This document shows positions 50,698 through 60,632 of a stretch of DNA of 64,000 bases, piece after piece. Each line of letters begins with the position of its first letter. Within the stretch, counting starts at the first letter, position 1. The translations under genes were made by a program, and so were the position numbers. Origin of the DNA: Cryptomeria japonica (taxonomy: Eukaryota > Streptophyta > Pinopsida > Cupressales > Cupressaceae); the NCBI RefSeq assembly GCF_030272615.1, contig NC_081406.1, forward strand, positions 470,322,400-470,386,399, given 5' to 3'. Under the pieces are notes generated by a model, which was not told where the DNA came from, did not search any database, and saw only the letters and a program-made list of their open reading frames with translations.

Positions 50698-52925
50698 TAT
50701 CCTAATTAACTCCATAGTCAAAATGGTCTCGGTGCAGAGAGCATAACTATTAACTCCACAGTTGGATGTTTCTTAATTTTGGATATGTTTTAGTAATCCT
50801 AGTTATCTACATTCCCACTGGAGAGATTGCAAAAAAGATATCGTGTTTGAAAGATGTGAATAACAGAATCCAGGGTATCAAAACTGTCACAACTAGGATA
50901 GATTTGGAAGGCGATTGGAAGCATGAATTGGATGCGCTCATGATTGATTGGTGTGAGTATTGTAAGGATATGGTGAAAGTTTTTTGATTAATTGAAGTTT
51001 ATTTATTGAATTTTTTATTTTATCGAGTGTAAAGGTTGTAAGTATCTTTGATAAGATTGAGGAACCTATCATATTTGTTACATGAGAAATGCCTCTTAAA
51101 TGTAGTTCAAATGATTGGATCAGCATGATCCTTGATGGTTGGTTGGTTTTCCATGATTCTCTACATCAAATTGGTATTAGAGCTAGAAGAGCCTGAGTGT
51201 GTGGGTAGAGCGGCAAAGGAGGCAATCCACACCAGGACCTAGCCCAAGAAGATTTGAAATTTTGTGTTGCTAGTGTGTTTAGTTGCAGGTGTTAATCCAT
51301 CTAGCTGCAGAGAAGGTGTTGGAACAGGTTAGAGAAGAACCTAGGTTTTGGTTGCCAAGAGACTAGGGAGAGAGGAGAAAGAGACTCCTAGGTGAGGCAA
51401 ATGAAGTGTGAGTTTGTGTGTTTACAGTAGGAGAGGTGGATGCCTGAGGAACAACTTGAATTGTAGCCATTGGATACTCCATAGATGGGAGTAGTTGATA
51501 AGTTGGACAGTTTGTGTCCTTTTGGAGATGTTGATTGCAGCAGAGGCATGGGAATGGTGATAAAATGAAGAGGAAAAGACAAAGATGAAGGTGATGATTT
51601 TAATCCGAGACACTAATTTTGTTTCTTGCAGGTTGATGGTCCCTATGTTTCCAAGGTACTTGGAAAGATTTCAAGGTCTGCAGTATGGTGCAGGAACACC
51701 TAGTTTCACGAGGTTCCATGAGGTCAGGAGTGATGTCATGAGTAATTTTAATAATGTTTGAGTTTATAAGGTCTATTTGAGTCATTGTAAATCATAATGT
51801 AAGGCTATGTAAGCCATTTTTCATAAATTGTTCAAGAAGTCCTCATGGTGTTGAAGTGTTCCAAAGTGTGTTAAAAGACCCAAATAAGGGTAATAAGGAT
51901 GTAAAATACATAAATGAGGAGTTCCAAATTGGATAAAGGGTAGTTATGAGAGTTCCAAAGGATGGGAAACACTATTTAAATATTGTAATGTTTATTCAAA
52001 TCGAAGAGGAAGGAAGGAGTACATTTTGATTGAAATTGGGAATTCAAAAACTTTTATTTTGTAGTCCTAAAACAGTTATTTTCTCTTTTTCTAGTCCTTG
52101 TATGACCATGTAAGGCCTGAAAATGGCGTATAATTATTATGAAAAGTTAGGTCAGTGAGTTAGATTTCTTTTGGTTTTGGTTTGGTATTTTGTTATGAAG
52201 GAATGAACGAGTTATGTTAGTTTTTTGTAAAAATAGTTTGTAAACCCTCATTTATACAGGTGCGTGCAAGGTTTTGATCATATTCCAAATTTTAACCATG
52301 GGATAAATCTAAATATTATTTATTCTGAGAGTATATTTAAGGGGAATTCAGATGGATTTGATTTCATATCAAATGGGTTTGTATTTTCAAAGATATTTGA
52401 CGCCCTAGGCGGACTGTACATGCACAATTCTTGTTTTTTTGTAATAGTCAAAATGGTCTCGGTGCAGAGAGAATAACTCTTAACTCCACCGTTGGATTGT
52501 TCTTAATTTTGGATATGTTTTATTAACCATAGTTATCTACATCTCTACCGAAGAGATTCCAAAAATGATGGCTAGTTTGAATGATGTGAATAACAAAATG
52601 CAGGATATCAAAATTATCACAAGTGGGACAGATTTGGAAGGCGATTGGAAGCATCAATTGGATGGGCTCATGATTGATTGGTATTAGTATTTTAATGATA
52701 TGTTGAAATATTTGTGATTAATTGAAGGTTATTGATTGAATTTTTAAGTTTATGGAATTTAAAGGTTGTAAGTATCTTTGATAAGATTGAAGAACCTGTC
52801 ATATTTGTTATTGATTCAATGATAAGGTGTGTTGTTACATGAGAAATACCTCTAAAATATTATTCAGATGATTGTATCAGCATGATCCTTGATGGTTGGT
52901 TGGTTTTCCATGATTCTCTACATCA

Positions 52926-53097
52926 TTTTTTTGTTGAATGTTGGACAAGTTTCCTTTGTTCAAACTTATTAATCTCGGACTTTCTTCGATGTGTTGTTGT
53001 TTTGCCTGCGGGATTTTCTTTGGTTTTTATAGTCTATGACTATGTTAAGGCTCAGCGCCCTTGTTAACGCTGATTTTTAAATAAATAAAAAATTGTA
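52926..53097 (+). mobile_element. Probable 3' end of a LINE
   Basis: T-rich sequence followed by GGCTCAGCGCCCTTGTTAACG and an A-rich tail (AAATAAATAAAAA), the style of plant L1 3' ends. It lies exactly between the last array LTR and the resumed copia gag. Assignment rests on style only. Confidence 0.45.
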
Positions 53098-53969
53098 ATA
53101 ATAATCATCAGAATAATTATTCTAACAGGCCCCATTGTACGTATTGTGGTAAGGATGGTCATGTGACTAAAATGCTACTAATATTGTCCATCTAAGGGTT
53201 AGTAGGGTCCGCATGAGACGTATTGTGGTAAGGGTTGGTACGTATTGATTTTAATGTTTGGCATGAAAGACTTGGCCATATAAATGCTACTAATATTGTC
53301 TTGATGCAAAAAGCAAATATGGTAGATGGATTGCCTAGTATTGTTCATTCTAAAAGTGTATGCACGGGATGCATGAGTGGTAAGATGCATAGGGAGCCCT
53401 TTCTTCATGGTCAAGTTTGGAGGGAATATCACAAGTTGCACCTCATTCATAGTGAGCTTTTGCAACCCATGGAGAATAACTCCATCCAAGGATAAAGGTA
53501 TGCTCTTAAATTTGTTGATGATTTTCCAAGGAGAACTTGGATGTATTTTCTTCACAATAAGGATCAAGTTCTTGATGTTTTTACTAAATTTCATATGTTT
53601 GTTGAAAGGTAATCTAGTTTTAAGATAAAAATACTTAGAACTAATAATGGTAAGGAATATGTTAATAATGAATTTAATGGTTCTTTGAAATCTTTTGGTA
53701 TTAAACATGATCTTACTATTCCCTATACACCTCAACAAAATGGTGCAATGGTAAGGAAGCATAGAACCATTGTTGAAATGGATAGATGTTTATTGCATGC
53801 TAAGAATATGGATTATAAATTTTGGGCTGAAGCTATGGCTTGTGCTACTTATCTCATTAATAAGACTCCTACAAAAGCTATACAAGATATAACTCTTGAA
53901 GAGACTTGGTCTAGTAGAAAGCCCAATTTAAAACATTTAAAGATTTTTGGTTCCATTGCTTGTGCTCAT
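53098..53969 (+). pseudogene. Ty1-copia gag knuckle, GAG-pre-integrase and integrase core, 3' part of the split element
   Basis: An Asn-rich stretch leads to a knuckle missing its last Cys (HCTYCGKDGHVTK, 53132-53170). It is followed by scrambled short duplications. Then WHERLGHINATNIVLMQKAN and CTGCMSGKMHREPF (about 53255-53400) give the pre-integrase zinc domain. Degraded integrase core follows, then KSFGIKHDLTIPYTPQQNGA (53685 on), TIVEMDRCLLHAKN, KFWAEAMACATYLINKTPT and LKIFGSIACAH. The two early catalytic Asp regions are frameshifted; the Glu-containing region is changed (GAMVRKHRT). The frame stops at the LTR-like sequence at 53970. Confidence 0.82.
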
Positions 53970-54911
53970 TGTAATGCCCCGCTAGGAACCTCAAAGGAAT
54001 ACCAACAACTAAGGCTGAAATAAATTTATTTTTTTAATTATAAATCACAATATGTGCTTTAATTACTACATTGCACGATAATAACACAAGCGAAAGACTA
54101 ACACAGAATTAAACGAAAGGTTAAATTCCATAATTAAGATTAATCCAATTATCCGTCAATTAGTCATTGAGCATAATAAACCATAAACATATAATAGATT
54201 ACACCATTTAAAGATTGAAGTATTACAATATAATTTTCTCTTCAATAGAGCATTTACACAAAGCATAAGGATAACTGATAAAATAACATCCAAAAAATTA
54301 AGATTACATTGCTCATAAAATACATGGCTTCCAATCATACATATAAAGTTTACATCTTTACCAAATACAAGGTTACATAAATCCATAGATACAAATGACC
54401 ACATAGGTCTCAAAAGGGAAATAATCTCCAACATGAGATGATGCACGAATCACAAAAAACAAGAACACCTATGAAGCCATCCTCGCATGAAGCTAAAAAC
54501 AAGAAACATCCGATGGGAAGTGGCACTACCACCTGACCATGTGATCCCAAAATGGAATCACCCCACTGTGTTAGGAGATAGAAGAAGACCATCAAGCAAG
54601 CATAAGCAAGACATAGACGACAATACAATACGACTCCACAATACTCCAAGTGAACTCAACATCACAATACTCAAGTGACCCCAAAGAGAGAGTGCCATCA
54701 CATAGCTTATGATGGTTACCCTAGGTAGATCTCCATAGGTCCCAACCCCCATCCTAGGTTATCCTGGTAACCTTTCCCAAACTCCCGGTTCCATCTAAGT
54801 CTCATGCAGACCCTACCAACCCTTCGTGAAGACAAGGTGCTTGGTTTGCCATTCTAGACCTTCCCACTACATCTTGAGCCTGTACAAGCACTCAACCATG
54901 CATGGGGTACA
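53970..54911. mobile_element. Probable solo LTR, 942 bp
   Basis: Integrase text breaks at TGTAATGCCCCGC, and the segment ends GCATGGGGTACA, giving TG...CA with near-inverted ends. The start resembles the one at 5229. No target duplication was confirmed (CTCAT left, ATATC right), so the ends could be off by a few bases. The interior has no recognised gene. Confidence 0.5.
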
Positions 54912-54934
54912 ATATCTTAAACTAATGTTATAAA

Positions 54935-56074
54935 TGTTGGCATTTTGATGATGTTGTGATTGTCATTGATGGACACACACTTACTTTGTGTACACTTTCT
55001 TGATGTATGAGTTATGCTCAACTGGTATTTGTTCCAATCAGTATTATGTATTATAGTCTTTAGACTATCAATGTTTTGAAGAAGATGTTTACCGGTCACA
55101 AATTGACTGAAGACCTCAAGCGATATGAAGACCTCAAGCGGTTCGAGAATCTCAAGAGCTACGAAGGAACAAAGCGGTAGTTAACATTTTTACAGTCTTC
55201 ATTTTTGACAACCAGTAATCGGTAAATTGTATGAACCGGTATTACTCTGTGATGAGTTACCAACCGGTATTTCTGCGATGAGTTATCATCCACCGACACT
55301 TTGGTGGTGATTTTGTGTCATGTTACCAAATGTGTCTAGATGCATTGAACCTAGGAACTTGTAATTTAATCCTATTGGACCGACATGAAATCAGACTCCT
55401 TTATAAGGACATCATGTCTAGGGTTTTAAAAAAAGGATGAGGGTTTGTATGTGCGATCATAGAAGAGAAGATTAGGTCTGTGTGAAGAGTAAGAGTGTGG
55501 AGATATTGAAGACTGAAGTAATGTTGAAATGCATTAACAGTGAGCTATCAAGGATCTAACCAAGCATACTGTGCTAGTATCTAGATCACTCACTTGTTGA
55601 TTACTCACATCTTCAACAAGTCTGAAACCCTTAACCGGGTAGGCCTAGCAAAGCCTTTGTAAATCCTCTAACAAGGTGGTTTGCAACTGTGAATCTGAAA
55701 TCCTCTCACAATGTAGTCTTTAACAAGACTTATCTCCTAATAGAGATCTAGATTCCTAACAGCATCTGTTCTGGTGAAAAACATTGTATGACCTTAACCG
55801 GTCTGACCTTAACCAGTCTGGTTTCTATTCTGTAGATAGTTACTTGTGAGTTTCTGCTCACCGTGGTTTTTCCCATTTGGGTTTCCACATCAAAACATCT
55901 TGTGTTATGGTGATTGTGCTCTTGTGGGTGAATGCTTTGTTTGCTATTTAGTTTGCATTTATCTTAATTGGTTTATTAGTGAATTTGTTGTAATTTGCTA
56001 AATTGTTTAGAAGTTTGAGTTTAGTGTTTTTTGGTATACTAATTCACCCCCCCCCCCCCTCTTAGTATTCATCA
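54935..56074 (+). mobile_element. 5' LTR (1140 bp) of a Sirevirus-like copia element
   Basis: Begins TGTTGGCATTTTGATG, ends with a C-run and TTAGTATTCATCA. A perfect primer binding site, TGGTATCAGAGCC, follows at 56077-56089. It is rich in CCGGT motifs like the solo LTR at 30341-31363. The 3' LTR is expected just right of the window, because purine tracts accumulate at 63830-63950. Confidence 0.8.
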
Positions 56075-56076
56075 AT

Positions 56077-56089
56077 TGGTATCAGAGCC
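56077..56089 (+). promoter_or_regulatory. Primer binding site (tRNA-iMet type)
   Basis: TGGTATCAGAGCC two bases after the LTR end CA, complementary to the 3' end of plant initiator tRNA-Met, where minus-strand DNA synthesis would start. Confidence 0.9.
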
Positions 56090-56125
56090 AACCTTTCTAT
56101 AAGTCTAACCACTTGGAAGGAGATA

Positions 56126-56190
56126 TGGGAGAATACACTGCGAGGGAACTTACTCATCGTTTCACTCAGACTGAGAGATCCTATGATGAA
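56126..56190 (+). pseudogene. N-terminal scrap of the Sirevirus-like gag
   Basis: ATG at 56126 begins MGEYTARELTHRFTQTERSY and is cut after about 22 codons by the nested element at 56191. The gag text resumes at about 59360 without the middle part, so sequence was also deleted. Confidence 0.6.
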
Positions 56191-59100
56191 TGTCTACCCC
56201 AACTATAATGACAATAATAATACCTCTAATTGAAATCTCAATCCGAAGTTTGGACATTCATATGGTAGAGTTTACTATTCTCATGGCTGGTGTTCATTTA
56301 GTTGTCAATCCAGGAACATAAAACTTGAAATGGGTCTGCAATATATATTCACTAAGCTCCTTAAATGATTATTCTTAATTACTGCAGGAAAGGTAGGAAT
56401 GGAAATCATAAAAGGCTAAATGAAAGCTTTACAAAACTCTGCTAAAAAGATCTAATAAAAATAACAGGAATCACACCGTTCTGCCTTGGCTGCTGGAACT
56501 GTCAAGGGATCTATTTCCAGTGACTACAGGAACAGTCCAGTCATGAGCTTCTACTGCAACTAAGTAAAAACTAACTTTAATAATCATAAACACAGGATCA
56601 CTCACCAAGTTGGCCCCCTTGGATGAGTGATATCAAACTCTCAGCAAAGAACTATTAGTAGATCAGAATAACATATCTTTATTCATTTTTCTTGAAAGAT
56701 GATTACATATTCTAAAAAAGAAAAATTCAGAATGCGTGACAAAAACTTTGCTCAATCCCTTTCCATTCTGTCTAACTTAGAAAAGAAGGAAGAGATTATT
56801 ATAAAGAAAAGACAAACTACAATGGACAACTCCAATTACGCCCAGAAGAAGAGGCAGATAGCTGTCAGATGAAGGGGATAATAGAGAGCTTGGCTGCAGG
56901 AACTGTGGATCTGAAACCAAACCACAGTCTTTGCACGCCAAAGAGATATTTTGCAAATTAAACATGCACCGGAGTTAAACTCCCATGGTGAAGTACAACT
57001 GCTCTGATTATGCCATAGATTGTGCTTGCTTGAATCTCCTTCAATTTGACCTCCAGCTATCTGAACGTGATTCTCCAGTCCTTAGGCACGAAGGAAAATT
57101 CTCCACCGCGGCATCAATTATTATCTGCACTAAAACAGAAACAATATAAAAGGACATGCATATGCATCTTACTTAACTAATACATTCATTAACTCATATA
57201 TGAAATAATCTTAAATAATCCGCATATCACAGGGACAAACCATTTGGCTACAAGAATAAACTAGCATGGCTGCAGGAATTAACAAATAAGGTTCAAACAT
57301 GATTTCTTAAGTTTAGTTCTAAAACATGGATTAAATATATTCAATTCACAATATTTTACTATCATAACGTAACCCAAAAGATACCAAAAACCTAAGAGTC
57401 CTAATAAAAAAACATGTCAATACATCGACTTATCATGCCCCCCAATTTTAAGGGTTTGTTGCTCCTGCAGCAAAAGGAAAATTTCTGATTTTTGCTAAAA
57501 CTCTGAAATCACCAACAGTGTCCTGTCCGGTTCCCTTGGAAGGCAAATTCCAATAAAATCCCTTCATCTTCTCCAACCTGGAACATCTAGTTGTTTCTTC
57601 CACATCTACATCATAATTCTGTTTTGTTGGTTGATATGCCAAAAGTGGCCACATAAGGATAGGAGGCTGAAAGATTAATGGAAACCAATTATTGGATTTC
57701 TCCCTGCCTAGATGTATGTACTTGGAGGCTCTCTATATAGCTGCATGAAAATTCTGTAATGAGTAGGGCTCTCCCAGTTTTAAATGATCTGGTAGATGAT
57801 TTCAGCGTTGAGTTAGTCCTTCTAGTGTTGTTGTCCTATGGGTATGAACCAATTGCTCATACGCTTGATAGACTTCCTCTCTCATTGAAAGTACTATCTT
57901 ACTAACATCATCTCTTATTAGCAACTTTTGCCAATCATAATACAGAACCCTAGGTGCTTCTGATTCCCTCCTCAATGGCAATGGACAGTCAAGTTCTAAT
58001 TTTTCAAACTCCCTGGCTTGTGGTCCTATAATCATTTCATTTTGTATCCAAGACATTAGAGCTCTGAGATGGATATCCCCAATGTACAACAAAGGATTCC
58101 ATTCTCTATCCTGGGGTACAGCATAATTATGTAAATATAATTCACATAACAGGTTCCTTACATAATGTGGGGAGGTTTGATAAGCATGATAGAATTCCTC
58201 AGGTGTTTCCAAGGATGGATTAAGATCCCTTACTATGCGGTTTAATCTAAAATTCTGATACCGTTCTTTCAAGTGCACTGCATAAATTCTTGGGGGAGCC
58301 CTACACTACATTATCTCAGGAATCATAACATAAATCTTCTGGATATCAGCCCCCTGCTCAGCAGCCACAATCTCCTGCTTTAATGCCACCTCTTGTAGCC
58401 ACAGCACCACCTCTCAAGCCAACACAGCTACCTACTCCAACTATAATGACAATAATAATACCTCTAATTGAAATCTCAATCTGAAGTTTGGACATTCATA
58501 TGGTAGAGTTTACTATTCTCATGGCTGGTGTTCATTTAGTTGTCAATCCAGGAACGTAAAACTTGAAATGGGTCTGCAATATATATGCACTAAGCTCCTT
58601 AAATGATTATTCTTAATTACTGTAGGAAAGGTAGGAATGGAAATCATAAAAGGCTGAATGAAAGCTTTACAAAACTCTGCTAAAAAGATCTAATAAAAAT
58701 AACAGGAATCACACCGTTCTGCCTTGGCTGCAGGAACAGTCAAAGGATCTATTTCCAGTGGCTGCAGGAACAGTCCAGTCATGAACTTCTACTGCAACTA
58801 AGTAAAAACTAACTTTAATAATCATAAACATAGGATCACTCACCAAGTGGGCCCCCTTGGATGAGTGATATCAAACTCTCAACAAAGAACTATTAGTAGA
58901 TCAGAATAACATATCTTTATTCATTTTTCTTGAAAGATGATTACATATTCTAAAAGAGAAAAATTCAGAATGCGTGACAAAAACTCTGCTCAATCCCTTT
59001 CCATTCTATCTAACTTAGAAAAGAAGGAAGAGCTTATTATAAAGAAAAGACAAACTACAATGGACAACTCCAGTTACGCCCAGAAGAAGAGGCGGATAGC

Positions 59101-59354
59101 TGTCAAATGAAGGGGATAACAGAGAGCTTGGCTACAGGAACTATGGATCTAAAACCGAACCACAATCTTTGCACGCCAAAGAGATATTTTGCAAATTAAA
59201 CATGCACCGGAGTTAAACTCCCATGGTGAAGTACAACTGCTCCGATTATGCCATAGATTGTGCTCGCTTGAATCTCCTTCAATTTGACCTCCAGCTATCT
59301 GAACGTGATTCTCCAGTCCTTAGGCGTGAAGGAAAATTCTCCACTGCGACATCA
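56191..59354 (-). mobile_element. Nested LTR element in the gag, two 926-bp LTRs, non-autonomous
   Basis: 56191-57116 and 58429-59354 are direct copies of equal length with few differences. They start TGTCTACCCC (left) or TACCTACTCC (right) and end GCATCA or ACATCA. The 1.3-kb interior carries the reverse-strand frames listed next. No reverse transcriptase or integrase is present. No convincing target duplication or purine tract was found, so orientation rests on the frames alone. Confidence 0.7.
57802..58278 (-). CDS. Unrecognised 158-residue ORF inside the nested LTR element
   Basis: An uninterrupted frame starts MHLKERYQNFRLNRIVRDLN and ends TLEGLTQR. It is charged, apparently helical, with YHAYQTSPHYVRNLLCELYL and a central MSWIQNEMIIGPQA. 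It contains no zinc knuckle and no catalytic motif I recognise. Its place between LTRs suggests a gag remnant or a captured host fragment. A second, shorter reverse frame (57448-57654) lies downstream and may be its continuation or chance. Function unknown. Confidence 0.4.
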   Translation of the reverse strand: MHLKERYQNFRLNRIVRDLNPSLETPEEFYHAYQTSPHYVRNLLCELYLHNYAVPQDREWNPLLYIGDIHLRALMSWIQNEMIIGPQAREFEKLELDCPLPLRRESEAPRVLYYDWQKLLIRDDVSKIVLSMREEVYQAYEQLVHTHRTTTLEGLTQR

Positions 59355-59359
59355 ATCAG

Positions 59360-60187
59360 AGTACTACTAAGACAAAGGAGATACTTGCCAAATTCAATCA
59401 GAGTACTACTAAGCTAGAACAAAAGCTTGAATTAGCAAAACCGGTAAAGAATACCACTGGACTTGGTTTCTCCGATTATGAGGAAGGTGAGACCTCTGGA
59501 ACAAAAGATGTAGCATCAAAGAAGCAACCAACATCAAAAGATAAAGGTAAGAAAAAGTTTAAACCTGTTTGTTTTAATTGTCTCAAAGAAGGACATACTG
59601 CTAATGTGTGTAGAAGCAAGGCCTACAATAATTTTCCTTATTTTCTAAACAATAAGCCTAGATCCAATAGATTCAATGGAAACTGTTATGCATGCAACAA
59701 GTTTGGGCATAGAGCATTTGAATGCAAGTCTATTTTGCACAACATTGGGAGATACCCTCCAAGGACTCAAGGAGTTATCTCGGAACCCACTGTGAACCAG
59801 AATCCAAACCGGTATAATGCTTATGACCATCAATTAGGTGGTGGTGGCTATCAAGCGTCAACTGGTTGGAGAGAAACCTGTTTGATCTGTCATGGTAGCG
59901 GTCACACTGCTGCAACATGCAGAAGGAAGAATGGTAGTATGAACAATAGACCATGGAGAACACTTGGAATGGTACGCTATCATTGCAACAAACTAGGACA
60001 CACTGTCAGAACTTGCAGAATGAGAAAGAACCTATCGGATAATATACCGATCACTCCAGAAGGGAAGATTAGTGTTGAAACCGTTCAAGCGAGAATGAAC
60101 AAAACATGGAAAAAGAAACCTGAAGAAGCATCACAAGATGAACCAGTTTGTGGACCTAGTGTGGAAGTCTCTAAACCGACAAACTGA
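59360..60187 (+). pseudogene. Sirevirus-like gag, C-terminal part with four zinc knuckles
   Basis: After a short scrambled stretch the frame reads TTKLEQKLELAKPVKN, then a basic linker, then four CCHC-type knuckles: CFNCLKEGHTANVC (about 59570-59612), CYACNKFGHRAFEC (about 59684-59725), CLICHGSGHTAATC (about 59879-59920) and a fourth whose first Cys is Tyr (YHCNKLGHTVRTC, about 59978-60017). The frame ends at TGA 60185-60187. A nucleic-acid-binding nucleocapsid is the expected role. The N-terminal capsid part is missing and no protease or polymerase follows, so the copy is not functional by itself. Confidence 0.8.
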
Positions 60188-60632
60188 GCTTCAGAAAAGC
60201 TTAGGGGGAGCATATCGGTGAAATATTTGAACCCCCGGTTTATATCGGTAAAGACCTTAACTGGTATACGTTACTTGTCAATCAGTAGAAGATTTTGAAG
60301 CGGTAAAAGGCAAAATTAGGGTTTGTACCCTAGCGGTGGAGCATTTATTATGGTAGGTGAAAAATTGTTTAAAAGGGATTTTTGATGCCATTTTCACTTA
60401 TTTGTTTTTGAGCAAAGAATTTTCAAGTGCAGAGCGACAAGAGCGATTCGTCCAGCAATTCAAAGTAAATTCAAAATCTTGCAGAAGAATCCAGAGATTG
60501 TTTTCAATCAATCAAGTGAAGAACACCAAGCGGTAATCCAGCAACCGAAGTGGTGTGTTGTGAGCGACATTGCAAAACCCTAAATTTTGAAGTGTGAAGG
60601 TATTTCTCGAAAAAAAATTTGTCTATCATTTG
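60188..60632 (+). other. Junction between gag and the extra ORF; pol missing
   Basis: Contains CTTAGGGGGAGCATATC at about 60206, a purine string typical of Sirevirus-like elements, and CCGGT-rich text. The 4 kb or so of protease, integrase and reverse transcriptase expected between gag and the downstream ORF is absent. Confidence 0.55.

Larger units (their letters stand above)
35943..52925 (+). mobile_element. Tandem array of a small LTR retrotransposon: LTR-(internal-LTR)x9
   Basis: Ten direct LTR copies alternate with nine internal copies. LTRs: 35943-37179, 37701-38937, 39459-40696, 41217-42454, 42975-44206, 44726-45962, 46483-47719, 48212-49447, 49968-51168, 51689-52925. First and last are both exactly 1237 bp. 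Most start TGCA(G/A/T)GA (LTR5 has TA) and end CATCA or TATCA. The array ends exactly at the CA of the last LTR. Three bases after each LTR end stands TGGTATCAGAGC or a near variant, the tRNA-iMet primer binding site. Internal regions are 519-521 bp except the seventh (492). No gag or pol is encoded, so the founder was a TRIM-like non-autonomous element with large LTRs. No matching target duplication is seen outside (TGTGG left, TTTTT right). Confidence 0.9.

Noticed and set aside
37374-51785. Recurring reverse-strand ORFs of 60-118 codons (starting MSLPLH or MDQNHH) in every array unit
   Set aside because: They recur only because the DNA repeats. Copies differ by frameshifts and stops, no domain is recognisable, and they run opposite to the element defined by its primer binding sites.
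36488-52476. Recurring plus-strand 70-80 codon ORFs inside the array LTRs (MQGFDHIPNFNHG type)
   Set aside because: They lie within LTRs, change length between copies, and match no protein family. Treated as chance frames in a repeat.
35943-52925. CRISPR-like or bacterial-type repeat array
   Set aside because: The repeat unit is 1.76 kb, with LTR boundaries and primer binding sites. The window is eukaryotic.
35938-52930. Target-site duplication of the whole array
   Set aside because: The five bases outside are TGTGG on the left and TTTTT on the right. They do not match, so no duplication is claimed.
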